From positions 1 to 60,637 of the forward strand of contig CACXCS010000038.1 in NCBI GenBank assembly GCA_902766255.1: a stretch of DNA of 60,637 nucleotides. The letters run 5' to 3'. The DNA is from an uncultured Bacteroidia bacterium (GTDB lineage: Bacteria; Bacteroidota; Bacteroidia; Bacteroidales; UBA932). A program made the translations under genes and the position numbers. Positions 25,814 to 34,561 of the stretch are shown here, piece after piece (position 1 is the stretch's first letter; each line of letters begins with the position of its first letter). The notes under the pieces are model-generated. The model saw only the letters and a list, made by a program, of their open reading frames with translations. It was not told the origin of the DNA and searched no databases.

Positions 25814-27157
25814 ATGAGCAAGAGCAAATTGTTACACACCGAGGACTGGCTGGCAGTGTGGATCGGATTCATTATCATTGCCGTAGGGCTGGTGGCTGTG
25901 CTTACCGGAGCGTTTGATTTTTCGGCACTTAAGTTCAAGACCTGGACCTGGGGAGAGAACCTCACCGGAGCCGCCGCTGCCAAGGTCGTGCCTTTGGGCG
26001 AGCAGCTGGCATCCGGGGCTTTCTGGCTCAAAGGCCTGTTGACGCTCTGTGTGCTCGGCGTGCTGTTTGCCGTCGGAGCCAAGCTCACGGGCGAGAAGTT
26101 CAGCAAATTCCTCCCCGCTTTCATCGGAGTTTTCATCCTTTCTGTCATTGTGCGCCTTATCAGCGCCGAGTTCACGCTCAACCGCTATCTTGAGTGGGCT
26201 TTCTGGGCTCTTATCGTCGGCATGCTGATTTCCAATACGATAGGCACGCCCAAATGGCTCAAACCCGCCGTCCGCACCGAGTTCTACATCAAGACGGGCC
26301 TCGTGATCATGGGCTTTTCGGTGCTGTTCTCCAACATTGCCAAGTTCGGCCTTTACGGGCTCGGAATTGCATGGGTGGTTACGCCCATCGTTATTTTGTT
26401 CATGTGGTGGTTCGGCACCAAGGTGCTCAAGATCGACAACAAGCCACTGGTCATAACCATGGCTTCCGCCACCAGCGTGTGCGGTACTTCGGCCGCCATC
26501 GCTTCCGGAGCCGCTTCCGGCTGCAAGAAGGACGACCTCACCATGACCATCTCCATCTCCATCATATTCACCGTGCTCATGATGGTGCTTGAACCCATCA
26601 TCATCAAGGCTTGCGGCATGACTCCCATCATGGGCGGTGCGCTCATAGGCGGCACCGTGGACAGCACTGGCGCTGTTGCCGTTGCCGGTTCCGTGCTCGG
26701 CGGCGAGGCCGAAAAGGCCGCAGTCCTGGTCAAGATGATACAGAACATCCTGATAGGCTTTATAGCCTTCTTCGTCGCTCTGTTCTTCGCTACCAGCGTC
26801 AACCGCAAGGAAGGCCAGAAAGTGGGCGCGGGCGAAATCTGGACACGCTTCCCCAAGTTCATCATAGGTTTCTTCGTGGCCTCCCTTGTGGCCTCGTTCA
26901 TAGTTCTTCCCCTGGCCGGCGCCGATCAGGTGAAGGCCGTCAACGGCGTGCTTGACCAGTACAAGAACTGGTGCTTCGTGCTGGCATTCGTCAGTATCGG
27001 ACTGGATACCAATTTCCGCGATATTGCCCGCCAGATGAAGGGCGGCAAGCCCCTGTGGCTCTACATCGTTGGCCAGACCTTCAACATTGTCCTGACCTTC
27101 GCGATGGTGTGGTTCCTGCTCTCCGGAGCCGTATTCCCCATTCCCACGCTTGACTGA
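25814..27157 (+). CDS. YeiH family putative sulfate exporter
   Basis: A 447-residue inner-membrane protein of the Cons_hypoth698/YeiH family with about 11 TM helices. Family motifs: WAFWALIVGMLISNTIG, GLVIMGFSVLFS, SATSVCGTSAAIASG (about 216-230), GGTVDSTGAVAVAG and CFVLAFVSIGLDTNF near the C-terminus. Members are annotated as sulfate or anion exporters, with limited experimental support. The Bacteroidales form carries an N-terminal extension. It is coupled by TGATG to a small membrane protein. Confidence 0.9.
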   Translation: MSKSKLLHTEDWLAVWIGFIIIAVGLVAVLTGAFDFSALKFKTWTWGENLTGAAAAKVVPLGEQLASGAFWLKGLLTLCVLGVLFAVGAKLTGEKFSKFLPAFIGVFILSVIVRLISAEFTLNRYLEWAFWALIVGMLISNTIGTPKWLKPAVRTEFYIKTGLVIMGFSVLFSNIAKFGLYGLGIAWVVTPIVILFMWWFGTKVLKIDNKPLVITMASATSVCGTSAAIASGAASGCKKDDLTMTISISIIFTVLMMVLEPIIIKACGMTPIMGGALIGGTVDSTGAVAVAGSVLGGEAEKAAVLVKMIQNILIGFIAFFVALFFATSVNRKEGQKVGAGEIWTRFPKFIIGFFVASLVASFIVLPLAGADQVKAVNGVLDQYKNWCFVLAFVSIGLDTNFRDIARQMKGGKPLWLYIVGQTFNIVLTFAMVWFLLSGAVFPIPTLD

Positions 27158-27459
27158 TGAAAGGTCGGGCAGAACTTTCTTCTGCCGGACGGCACTGGTC
27201 TGCCGGCAGCATCGCTGCGCTCGTGGTCGGGGCCCTGGCACTGGCGGCTGCGGTGTACATTATGCTTGGCGGCCTGGGTCTCAACCCCGACCTGGACTTC
27301 GGTGCCGGGGCTTACTATTACGCCGACATCCCGGATTACCAGAAGACCCTGGACTGGGATACCTACACAGCAAAACTTCCTTTCTGGGTGTACCTTCTGC
27401 TGTTCCTGGGCTGGGGTGCCCTTATGTGGCGCCTTTGGAAGCGCCTGGACCGCAACTGA
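27157..27459 (+). CDS. Small two-TM membrane protein coupled to yeiH
   Basis: A 100-residue protein with two predicted TM helices (about 18-40 and 76-93) joined by an acidic, tyrosine-rich periplasmic loop (DFGAGAYYYADIPDYQKT). The start overlaps the yeiH stop (TGATG), so the products are probably made in fixed ratio and may form one complex. No family is recognised. Another ORF in a different frame over this region is a shadow. Confidence 0.7.
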   Translation: MKGRAELSSAGRHWSAGSIAALVVGALALAAAVYIMLGGLGLNPDLDFGAGAYYYADIPDYQKTLDWDTYTAKLPFWVYLLLFLGWGALMWRLWKRLDRN

Positions 27460-27550
27460 TATATGCAGATTTAGTTGCTTCGGAACCAGCCCGGCCGGAG
27501 CCGCCCGGCTAAAGAATCAGCAAATTCCGCTGCCGGCCTTTGCCTGCGGC

Positions 27551-27597
27551 GTGCCGGGGTGGTCTATTGAGGGGCGGGCGGGGTGCAAAAAGGCCGT
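27551..27597 (+). repeat. REP-like terminal repeat, left copy
   Basis: Begins GTGCCGGGGTGGTCT and ends GCAAAAAGGCCGT with a G-rich middle. It matches the right end in inverted orientation with four mismatches. Its first 13 bases also pair with 27626-27638, so the 5' end of the cassette can fold into a hairpin. Confidence 0.85.
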
Positions 27598-27611
27598 ATT
27601 ATGCGTCCGGG

Positions 27612-27638
27612 ACGCCCGTCCACCCACCACCCCGGCAC
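27612..27638 (-). repeat. REP-like repeat, internal partial copy
   Basis: On the - strand it begins GTGCCGGGGTGGT, identical to the first 13 bases of the left end, and ends with GGACGGGCG, like GGGCGGGCG there. It forms an inverted pair with 27551-27597, a typical REP doublet arrangement. Confidence 0.75.
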
Positions 27639-27653
27639 GTGCCAAGGGTTAAG

Positions 27654-27788
27654 GTCGAGGCGCCGGTGAACTCTGTCCGGGGACCGTCTGCGCCCACGCA
27701 GCCGTGAGTGGGAGGGGCCCGCCGCATGGCGGTGGGAGGGATAGGCCGAAGGCCGTAGTCCCCGGACAGAGTTCACCGGCGCCTCGAC
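27654..27788 (-). repeat. Palindromic element copy C (inverted)
   Basis: Perfect 31-bp arms (27654-27684 and 27758-27788) around a 73-nt core. Read on the - strand, the core is the same as copy B except in hairpin 2, which is CCCACCGC-CAT-GCGGCGGG. Hairpins 1 and 3 (GGCC-TTC-GGCC and CTGCG-TGGG-CGCAG) are identical to B. The arms are GC-rich and unrelated to those of other copies. It lies 53 bp upstream of the transposase gene. Confidence 0.92.
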
Positions 27789-27840
27789 TGTCATGGACCG
27801 TACGCGCCAAGCCCTTTAAAACCTTTTAAACATTGAACTT

Positions 27841-28695
27841 ATGAGACTTTATTTGATTACTACCGACCACATGGAACGGAAGGTGTGGTTCAGGGAAACG
27901 GCCGATTACAAGGCCGGAATGAATTATGTTGCCGTAACGGCGTTTAGAACAAAAGTCATGATTGTGGCTTTCATACTTATGTCCAATCATGTCCATTTTC
28001 TGATTCTGGGAACTTGCCAAGACGCCCAATGTTTCATCAGACTTTTCAAACAACTGTATGGGACCTACTATTGCCGAAAATATGACACCTCGCGTTTCAT
28101 GAGACGCAATAAAGTGGATATCAGGGAGATACTCTTGACGGACGAGGCCCCTGAACGAGCTATAGCCTATGTTCAGATGAATAGTGTCGCGGCCAGAATA
28201 TGCCTTGATGCCAGCGGATATCGCTGGGGAACCGGCAGCTGCTTTTTCAATGACTTCCGTCCGAAATGGCAACAGCTGGGTGACATGTCGCTCCGCGCCC
28301 AGCGCAGACTGCTGAAAACACATGTGACGTTACCGCAGAATTGGCTCCTGAGCGATGACGGCTATGTGCTTCCTGAGTCTTATGTGAATATTGAATACGT
28401 CGAAAACCTTTTCAGAACGCCACCGCGTATGCGTTATTTCCTCCTGAACTCCTCAAAAGCAAAACTCGTTGCAGAGTCGACGGCGCCCTCATTTCAAGAT
28501 TCTGTTGTCCTGTCTGCAGCCAAAGATTTATGCAGAACGCTATTTCATAAGTCATGCCCAGAAGAGCTCCCGGCTCCCGAGAAGGCAGAGCTCATAAGAC
28601 AGTTGAATCGCCGTTTAAGTGCTGATATACATCAACTTAGCAGAGTTGTCGGACTGCAGTATCAGGAAATCTCCAACATCCTTTCAAGCTTCTGA
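27841..28695 (+). CDS. REP-associated tyrosine transposase (RAYT, IS200-like)
   Basis: A 284-residue Y1 HUH-superfamily transposase. ILMSNHVHFLIL (about 44-55) carries the HxH metal site; AYVQMNSVAARI (about 117-128) is the position of the catalytic Tyr helix, followed by YRWGTGSCFF, like the YxWSS of RAYTs. A C-terminal extension with LIRQLNRRLSADIHQLSRVVG looks like a helix-turn-helix. Domesticated relatives cut and join folded single-stranded REP hairpins. The frame is intact, so it may be active. Flanking inverted REP-like repeats support the assignment. Confidence 0.9.
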   Translation: MRLYLITTDHMERKVWFRETADYKAGMNYVAVTAFRTKVMIVAFILMSNHVHFLILGTCQDAQCFIRLFKQLYGTYYCRKYDTSRFMRRNKVDIREILLTDEAPERAIAYVQMNSVAARICLDASGYRWGTGSCFFNDFRPKWQQLGDMSLRAQRRLLKTHVTLPQNWLLSDDGYVLPESYVNIEYVENLFRTPPRMRYFLLNSSKAKLVAESTAPSFQDSVVLSAAKDLCRTLFHKSCPEELPAPEKAELIRQLNRRLSADIHQLSRVVGLQYQEISNILSSF

Positions 28696-28710
28696 GCATA
28701 CTCTTCCTGA

Positions 28711-28757
28711 ACGGCCTTTTTGCTCCCCGCCCGCCCCACCAAAGACCACCCCGGCAC
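28711..28757 (-). repeat. REP-like terminal repeat, right copy
   Basis: Inverted partner of 27551-27597. It begins 15 nt after the RAYT stop and ends just upstream of the mutS promoter. Confidence 0.85.
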
Positions 28758-28759
28758 AG

Positions 28760-28791
28760 TTTGCCATTTTCACCAAAAAACAGTATATTTG
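28760..28791 (+). promoter_or_regulatory. mutS promoter
   Basis: TTTG at 28760-28763, 20 nt, TATATTTG at 28784-28791: a perfect match to the Bacteroidetes promoter consensus, 24 nt upstream of the mutS ATG. The RAYT cassette ends at 28757, so its insertion left the promoter intact but replaced everything upstream. Confidence 0.75.
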
Positions 28792-28815
28792 AAAACTATA
28801 CCAACGAACACGAAA

Positions 28816-31422
28816 ATGGCAAAAACCCTGGAAGATACCCCGCTTCTCAAGCAGTACTTCGCCACCAAGGCCCAGTACCCCGAGGCCCTGCTCCTCTACC
28901 GCGTGGGGGACTTCTATGAATGTTATTCCGACGATGCCGTAACCCTGAGCAAAGTTCTGGGAATGGTGCTTACACGCCGCTCCAACGGCGAAAAGGGCGA
29001 CACCCAGATGGCCGGCTTCCCTCACCATGCCCTGGATACTTACCTCCCGAAACTGGTTCGCGCCGGCTTCAAGGTAGCTATCTGCGACCAGTTGGAGGAC
29101 CCGAAGCTTGCCCAGAACAAGCTGGTCAAGCGCGGCGTCACCGAGATTCTCACCCCCGGCGTCGCCTTTGGTGAGACCATGCTTGAAAGCCGCGAGCACA
29201 ACTGGCTTGCCGGCCTCACCTTCGACGGCCCCGAGTGCGGTGCCGCCTTCCTGGACGCATCAACCGGTACTTTCAAAGTGGCTCAGGGCAGTGCTGATTA
29301 CATCTCCACCCTGCTCTACAGCTTCCGCCCCAAGGAACTGATAGTCCAGCGCGAAATATACCGTGCAGCCAGGGAAAAGTACCCTGACTTCTACATAACA
29401 GCCCTGGATGAATGGGCCTTCGTGCTGGACGCCGCCACCGAAAAGCTTACCCGCCAGCTGGGCACCCCCAGCCTGAAAGGCTTCGCCGTCGACCGCTATC
29501 CCCTGGCCGTCTGCAGCGCCGGCGCCCTGGTATTCTACCTCGAGCAGACACATCACACGGGCCTTAAGAACATCTGCAGCATAAGCCGCATCGACGAGGG
29601 CGCCTTCGTCTGGATGGACCGCTTCACCATCCGCAATCTCGAGATTTTCCAGAGCAATGCCGGCTCCGAGGGCACCAGCCTCGTGGACGTCCTTGACCGT
29701 TGCTCTTCCCCTATGGGCTCCCGCCTTCTTCGGGAATGGCTCTCGCTGCCCATCATGGATATACAGGCACTGGAGGCCCGCTACGATATAGTCCAGTTCT
29801 TCTACGACAACGAGGAGGCCCTCCAGGAAATCCGCTCCCGAATTTCAGATGTAGGGGATCTCGACCGCATAACGGCCCGCGCGGCCACCGGCAAAATAAA
29901 CCCGCGGGAGATGATGCAGCTGGCCCGCTCGCTGCGGCAGATGACCCCCGTACGCACCCTCTGCGAAGGCACCGGCATAGCCGCTCTTGACAAGCTTTTC
30001 AAAGGCATGCGCAACACCGACCCTCTGCTGGAGCGCATCAGCTCCACCATGGCCGAAAATCCCGCCATCCAGATAGGCAAGGGCGATGTCATAGCTCCCG
30101 GCGTAAGCAAGGAACTGGACGAGCTCCGTTCCATTTCACGCGGTGGCAAGGACTACCTCCTGCAGATGCAGCAGAGGGAGATAGAGCGCACCGGCATCAG
30201 TTCCCTGAAGATAGGCTACAACAACGTATTCGGCTATTATATCGAGGTCCGCAATTCGTTCCGCGACCAGGTTCCTCCCGAGTGGATACGCAAGCAGACC
30301 CTGGTATCCGCCGAACGTTACATAACCGAAGAGCTCAAGGAATACGAGCATCGCATACTCACCGCCGAGGATTCCATCTACACCCTTGAATCCTCCCTAT
30401 ACGCAGCCCTGGTGGCCGATATCCAGAAACGTATCAAGGATATACAGGCCAACAGCCGCATCGTTGCCACCCTGGACGTACTGCAGGGCTACGCCATCCA
30501 GGCCATCGACAGGAATTACTGCCGCCCGGTGATGGATAAGTCCCTCTCGTTCGACATCAAGGCGGGACGCCACCCTGTCATCGAAACCATGATGGGCCCG
30601 GGCGCGGAGTATGTCCCCAATGACATTTCCATGGACAGCCGTAAAGAGCAGATAATGGTTCTCACCGGCCCCAACATGTCCGGAAAGTCCGCGCTCCTGC
30701 GGCAGACGGCCCTTATTGTACTCATGGCCCAGGCTGGCTCGTGGGTGCCTGCCGCAGCCGCACGCATCGGTGTTTTCGACAAGATATTCACCCGCGTGGG
30801 CGCCACCGACAATATCTCCCGCGGCGAGTCCACCTTCATGGTAGAGATGCTGGAAACGGCCATGATCATGCACAATCTTTCCGAACGCTCACTGGTGCTC
30901 ATGGACGAGATAGGCCGCGGTACCTCCACCTACGACGGCATGTCCATCGCCCGGGCCCTGATAGAGTACGTACACGAGCGCGGGCACGGGGCCAAAACCC
31001 TCTTTGCCACTCACTATCACGAGCTTAACGACCTCGAAAACCACTTTGCACGTGTGCACGACTGGCACATAGCAGTCAAGGAAGAAGGCCGTGACGTGAT
31101 TTTCCTCCACAAGCTCGAGAGGGGAGGTGTGGCCCACAGTTTCGGTATACATGTGGCGCGACTCGCCGGAATGCCCCAGGAGGTTATACACTCGGCCGAG
31201 CGCACCCTCCGTGATCTTGAACGCCGCGAGAAGAATGCCGAGGCCCTGAGCCGCGACACCCACGATGACGGCAGCGTGCAGCTGTCCTTCTTCCAGCTCG
31301 ACGACCCAACCCTGAGCTCGCTCAAAGAGCAGCTCGAGGCCGCCGACCTCGACAATATGACTCCGCTCCAGGCCTTCGACCTTCTGCGCAAGCTAAAGGA
31401 CGAGGTTGGTGCCGACAATTGA
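28816..31422 (+). CDS. mutS: DNA mismatch repair protein MutS
   Basis: MutS, 868 residues, normal for Bacteroidetes. Recognises mismatches and loops and recruits MutL. N-terminal mismatch-binding domain with GDFYECY (the Phe-x-Glu motif, about 35), connector and clamp domains, Walker A TGPNMSGKS (about 618), Walker B VLMDEIGRGTSTYDG (about 694) and ATHYHEL. ATG 28816 is chosen because MAKTLEDTPLLKQYFATK matches family starts; an upstream ATG at 28720 lies in the RAYT cassette end and before the promoter. Confidence 0.97.
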   Translation: MAKTLEDTPLLKQYFATKAQYPEALLLYRVGDFYECYSDDAVTLSKVLGMVLTRRSNGEKGDTQMAGFPHHALDTYLPKLVRAGFKVAICDQLEDPKLAQNKLVKRGVTEILTPGVAFGETMLESREHNWLAGLTFDGPECGAAFLDASTGTFKVAQGSADYISTLLYSFRPKELIVQREIYRAAREKYPDFYITALDEWAFVLDAATEKLTRQLGTPSLKGFAVDRYPLAVCSAGALVFYLEQTHHTGLKNICSISRIDEGAFVWMDRFTIRNLEIFQSNAGSEGTSLVDVLDRCSSPMGSRLLREWLSLPIMDIQALEARYDIVQFFYDNEEALQEIRSRISDVGDLDRITARAATGKINPREMMQLARSLRQMTPVRTLCEGTGIAALDKLFKGMRNTDPLLERISSTMAENPAIQIGKGDVIAPGVSKELDELRSISRGGKDYLLQMQQREIERTGISSLKIGYNNVFGYYIEVRNSFRDQVPPEWIRKQTLVSAERYITEELKEYEHRILTAEDSIYTLESSLYAALVADIQKRIKDIQANSRIVATLDVLQGYAIQAIDRNYCRPVMDKSLSFDIKAGRHPVIETMMGPGAEYVPNDISMDSRKEQIMVLTGPNMSGKSALLRQTALIVLMAQAGSWVPAAAARIGVFDKIFTRVGATDNISRGESTFMVEMLETAMIMHNLSERSLVLMDEIGRGTSTYDGMSIARALIEYVHERGHGAKTLFATHYHELNDLENHFARVHDWHIAVKEEGRDVIFLHKLERGGVAHSFGIHVARLAGMPQEVIHSAERTLRDLERREKNAEALSRDTHDDGSVQLSFFQLDDPTLSSLKEQLEAADLDNMTPLQAFDLLRKLKDEVGADN

Positions 31423-31428
31423 TACAAG

Positions 31429-32700
31429 ATGAAACGATTCCTCTCAATATGCACAGCCCTGCTGCTCTGCGGCACAGCTGCCATCGCCCAGGGCGGTTTC
31501 GACCCCGCTCTTATGGAGGCCCTGAAGCAGGACCCCACCCGTTCCGCCAGCAATCACAGGCCTTACGAGAGCGGCGACCGGTATGACACTCCGCCGCCAG
31601 CAGGCTTCAAACCCTTCTATATCAGTCATTACGCCCGTCATGGCAGCCGTCACAGCTGGGGCGGCAGCTACTATGAATTGATTATCGATGCCCTGCAAAA
31701 AGGGGACAGTCTCGGCATACTTACCCCCGAAGGCCGTGCCGTACTTGACCAAACCATAAAAGTCAATGAGGCCTGGAACGGAATGGACGGCCGCCTGTCG
31801 CAAAGAGGCGTAAGCGAGCACTCCGCCATGGCGCGCCGCATGATCAAGCGCTTTCCCGCCGTGTTCCGTGGCAAGCCCAGGGTACGTGCTGTTTCCAGCA
31901 CCGTACAACGCTGCATTATCAGCATGAACGCCTTTACCACCGCCGTCAGCTCCGAGCGTCCCAAAACAGAGTGGTACCTCGACACCGGCGAGCGGATCAT
32001 GGACTACATAAGCGAAACCGGCCATTCTGCAAAGGGCTGCCGGGAGCGTACCAACGCCATATTGGACCATATCTTCGACGCTCCCTGCGACAGCACTCTC
32101 CTGCTGGGACGCCTCTTTACCGACCCTGCTGCCGGCCGTACGCTCATACCCTCGCTAAGCCGCTTTCATAAGGCGCTGTTCCGAACCGCGGGAATCAGCG
32201 GCTGCTGGGACATCGAGGACCACATCTTCGGCGTGCTACAGCCCGAGTACATTTACAGATACTATTCTTACGACTGCCATTACATAGTATCGCGCTACGG
32301 CAACTGCACCGAATGCGGAACCGCGCGTTTTGATTCCTTGTCGCTGCTGGTCAACGACATAGTATCCAAGGCCGACGAGGCTATAGCAGGCGGAAAATAC
32401 TGCGCCGACCTGCGTTTCGGACACGATTATCCGCTGATGACCCTGGTATCCTTCCTTGGGGTTGAGGGGCCTGGCAGCAAACTTGACTTTGATCAGGTGG
32501 ACTCCCGCTGGCTTGGGTGGAAAGAGCTGTGCATGGGCTCCAACCTGCAGATGATATTCTACCGCAACCGTGCAGGCAAGGTGCTGGTAAAGTTCCTCTA
32601 CCAGGAGCAGGAACGCAGGCTCCGCAATCTTGACAGTTTCAAGGGCCCCTATTATGACTGGGATACGGTCAAAGCGCACATTCGAGGTTACAAACGATGA
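31429..32700 (+). CDS. Histidine-type phosphatase (MINPP-like)
   Basis: A 423-residue exported phosphatase of histidine clade 2. Signal peptide cleaved near AIAQ; YARHGSRHSW (about 67-76) gives the catalytic RHGxR motif; RAVSSTVQRC supplies the second Arg; and GHDYPLMTL (about 331-339) is the HD proton donor, where bacterial MINPP phytases have HAE. Length and layout are close to the Bacteroides MINPP phytases, so inositol phosphates are possible substrates. Starts 6 nt after mutS; its stop overlaps the glycosyltransferase start. Confidence 0.85.
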   Translation: MKRFLSICTALLLCGTAAIAQGGFDPALMEALKQDPTRSASNHRPYESGDRYDTPPPAGFKPFYISHYARHGSRHSWGGSYYELIIDALQKGDSLGILTPEGRAVLDQTIKVNEAWNGMDGRLSQRGVSEHSAMARRMIKRFPAVFRGKPRVRAVSSTVQRCIISMNAFTTAVSSERPKTEWYLDTGERIMDYISETGHSAKGCRERTNAILDHIFDAPCDSTLLLGRLFTDPAAGRTLIPSLSRFHKALFRTAGISGCWDIEDHIFGVLQPEYIYRYYSYDCHYIVSRYGNCTECGTARFDSLSLLVNDIVSKADEAIAGGKYCADLRFGHDYPLMTLVSFLGVEGPGSKLDFDQVDSRWLGWKELCMGSNLQMIFYRNRAGKVLVKFLYQEQERRLRNLDSFKGPYYDWDTVKAHIRGYKR

Positions 32701-33977
32701 AGAAGGTCCTGATAATCAGCTACTATTGGCCTCCGACCGGGGGCAGCGGCGTACAGCGCTGGGTGAAATTCGTAAAGTACCTGGGACAGTACGGCTGGGA
32801 GCCCATAGTATATACCCCCGAAAACCCCGAGCAACTGGCTGTCGACCAGAGTCTTCTGACCGACATCCCTTCGGGGACGGTGGTTATAAGGCGCCCTATA
32901 CGTGAGCCGTATGCCATCTATCACAAATTCTTCGGTGCTTCGGATAAAGGGGCGGGGGTAAATCCTCTCAACCAGCAGAAGAAGACCTTCAAGCAGCGCC
33001 TGGTAGTAACGGCTCGCGGCAATCTGTTCGTTCCCGACCCTCGCGCCGGATGGATAGCCCCCAGCGTCCGGTTCCTGACCAAGTACCTGAAAGACAATCC
33101 GGTAGATACAGTAGTCACCACCGGTCCTCCCCATTCCATGCACCTCATCGGCTTGCGGCTTAAGCGCCGTACCGGAGTGCGCTGGATAGCCGATTTCCGC
33201 GATCCATGGACCGAGATGCACTACTTCAAGCACATGGGATTGTTTCCCTGGACGGCCGCCCGTCACCGCAGTCTGGAGCAGAAAGTGCTCGACGAGGCCG
33301 ACGCCGTGATAGCCGTATCCGCCCCAGTTAGGGACGATTTCCAGGCCCGCACCGTTACCAAGGTACACCTGATAACCAACGGCTTCGACACCGATGACTT
33401 CGAGCCGGTTCCGCAGCCACTGCCCCGCAACTTGTTTACTCTGGTACACACTGGCTTGTTTGCCTCTGACGGCAACCCGCTGCGCCTGTGGGACGTGCTG
33501 TCGCGCAAGTGCTCCTCGGACCGCACGTTCAAAGAGCAGCTGCGCATACGCCTTGCCGGCAAGACCGACACCGAAATCCTTGAAGCCCTGAGGCTCCGGG
33601 GCCTTGAGGATAACGTCGAGGATCTGGGCTATCTGCCTCATTATAAGACAAATGCGCTGCAGCAGTCGGCCAATGTTCTGCTGCTGCCGCTCCGCGACGA
33701 GCCCGAGTATGCCAAAGCGCTGCCGGGCAAGATTTTCGAATATCTTGCGGCCCGCCGGCCCGTGCTGGGCATAGGTCAGGAGGGTGGCGCGGCGGCGCGA
33801 CTGCTGGCTGATACCGGGTCTGGAGTCATGTACGGATGGGACCGTACCGAGCCCGTGGCTAATTTTATCGACAATGCATGGGAACGCCACCTGGCGGCGG
33901 AAGATGTTCCCCTTTCAGGCGATGTCTCCGAGTATTCCCGCCAGGCGCTGACCGAAAAACTCTCCAAGGTGCTATGA
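32697..33977 (+). CDS. GT-B glycosyltransferase
   Basis: A 426-residue cytoplasmic glycosyltransferase, GT4-like. N-terminal YYWPPTGGSGVQRW with the Gly-rich loop; middle RWIADFRDPW and ITNGFDTDDFE; C-terminal domain with VHTGLF, LGYLPHYK and GKIFEYLAARRPVLGIG, the usual nucleotide-sugar site, though the E(x7)E motif is degenerate. Donor and acceptor are unknown; cell-surface glycan synthesis is likely given the YfhO gene downstream. ATGA overlaps link it to both neighbours. Confidence 0.88.
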   Translation: MKKVLIISYYWPPTGGSGVQRWVKFVKYLGQYGWEPIVYTPENPEQLAVDQSLLTDIPSGTVVIRRPIREPYAIYHKFFGASDKGAGVNPLNQQKKTFKQRLVVTARGNLFVPDPRAGWIAPSVRFLTKYLKDNPVDTVVTTGPPHSMHLIGLRLKRRTGVRWIADFRDPWTEMHYFKHMGLFPWTAARHRSLEQKVLDEADAVIAVSAPVRDDFQARTVTKVHLITNGFDTDDFEPVPQPLPRNLFTLVHTGLFASDGNPLRLWDVLSRKCSSDRTFKEQLRIRLAGKTDTEILEALRLRGLEDNVEDLGYLPHYKTNALQQSANVLLLPLRDEPEYAKALPGKIFEYLAARRPVLGIGQEGGAAARLLADTGSGVMYGWDRTEPVANFIDNAWERHLAAEDVPLSGDVSEYSRQALTEKLSKVL

Positions 33978-34555
33978 GTTCGGTAGTTGACAGTATTGGC
34001 GTTAAGTGCTCTCGCTGCGGTGCCTCATACCAGGCGGCTGTGTACCGCCTGATCGACGCCGCTGCGCAGCCCGAGCTTCTGTCCAGGGTCAAGGACGGCA
34101 GCCTGTTCCTTAGGGAGTGCCCTGTATGCGGACAGCGCGAACTTATTTCCAGCCCGGTGATTTACAAAGACTTGCACCTGCTGGTATGTCTGTCCGGCAG
34201 GCCTCTCTCGGTCGAGGGCCTCGACGGCATGAAGGGCCGCCTTGTAGGCGATGTAGGCTCGCTCATCGAGAAGGTCAAGATCTTCGATGCCGGCCTTGAC
34301 GATATCCCGATGGAACTGTGCAAGTTCGTTACCCGCCAGGAGATGGCAAAGGACGTCGACCTGAAATTCCTGCGCCTTGAGGGTGCGGACCACGATATAA
34401 TCTTCACCTACCCCGAGTCCGGCGCCATGCAGATGCTGAGCGTGGGCTTCAACGTGTACGAGGACTGCTGCGCCATAGCGTCCCGTAACCCCGACCTGTC
34501 GGCCGAGGGCCTTGCCAGGGTCGACCGGGATTGGGTGGAACAATTTATCAGATAG
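33974..34555 (+). CDS. CpXC domain protein
   Basis: A 193-residue soluble protein. VKCSRCGAS (about 10-18) and ECPVCGQRE (about 48-56) form the paired CxxC zinc-ribbon of CpXC proteins. The rest is mixed alpha/beta with an acidic C-terminus; function unknown. ATG 33974 overlaps the preceding stop (ATGA); an ORF extended upstream to 33878 is in the glycosyltransferase and has no family support. Confidence 0.8.
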   Translation: MSSVVDSIGVKCSRCGASYQAAVYRLIDAAAQPELLSRVKDGSLFLRECPVCGQRELISSPVIYKDLHLLVCLSGRPLSVEGLDGMKGRLVGDVGSLIEKVKIFDAGLDDIPMELCKFVTRQEMAKDVDLKFLRLEGADHDIIFTYPESGAMQMLSVGFNVYEDCCAIASRNPDLSAEGLARVDRDWVEQFIR

Positions 34556-34561
34556 CGACTT

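Larger units (their letters stand above)
27551..28757. mobile_element. RAYT cassette with 47-bp inverted ends
   Basis: A 1.2-kb unit bounded by inverted copies of a 47-bp sequence (27551-27597 and 28711-28757, 43 of 47 identical when inverted). Inside are a third partial inverted copy, palindromic element C, and an intact HUH transposase gene. No target duplication is evident. It lies between the yeiH operon and mutS and ends three bases before the mutS -33 box. Confidence 0.8.

Noticed and set aside
25832..27241. A 469-residue antisense open frame over yeiH
   Set aside because: His/Gly/Glu-rich mirror of a membrane protein; typical shadow.
28720..28815. Longer mutS start at 28720
   Set aside because: It would begin within the RAYT cassette's right repeat and upstream of the consensus promoter; homology begins at ATG 28816.
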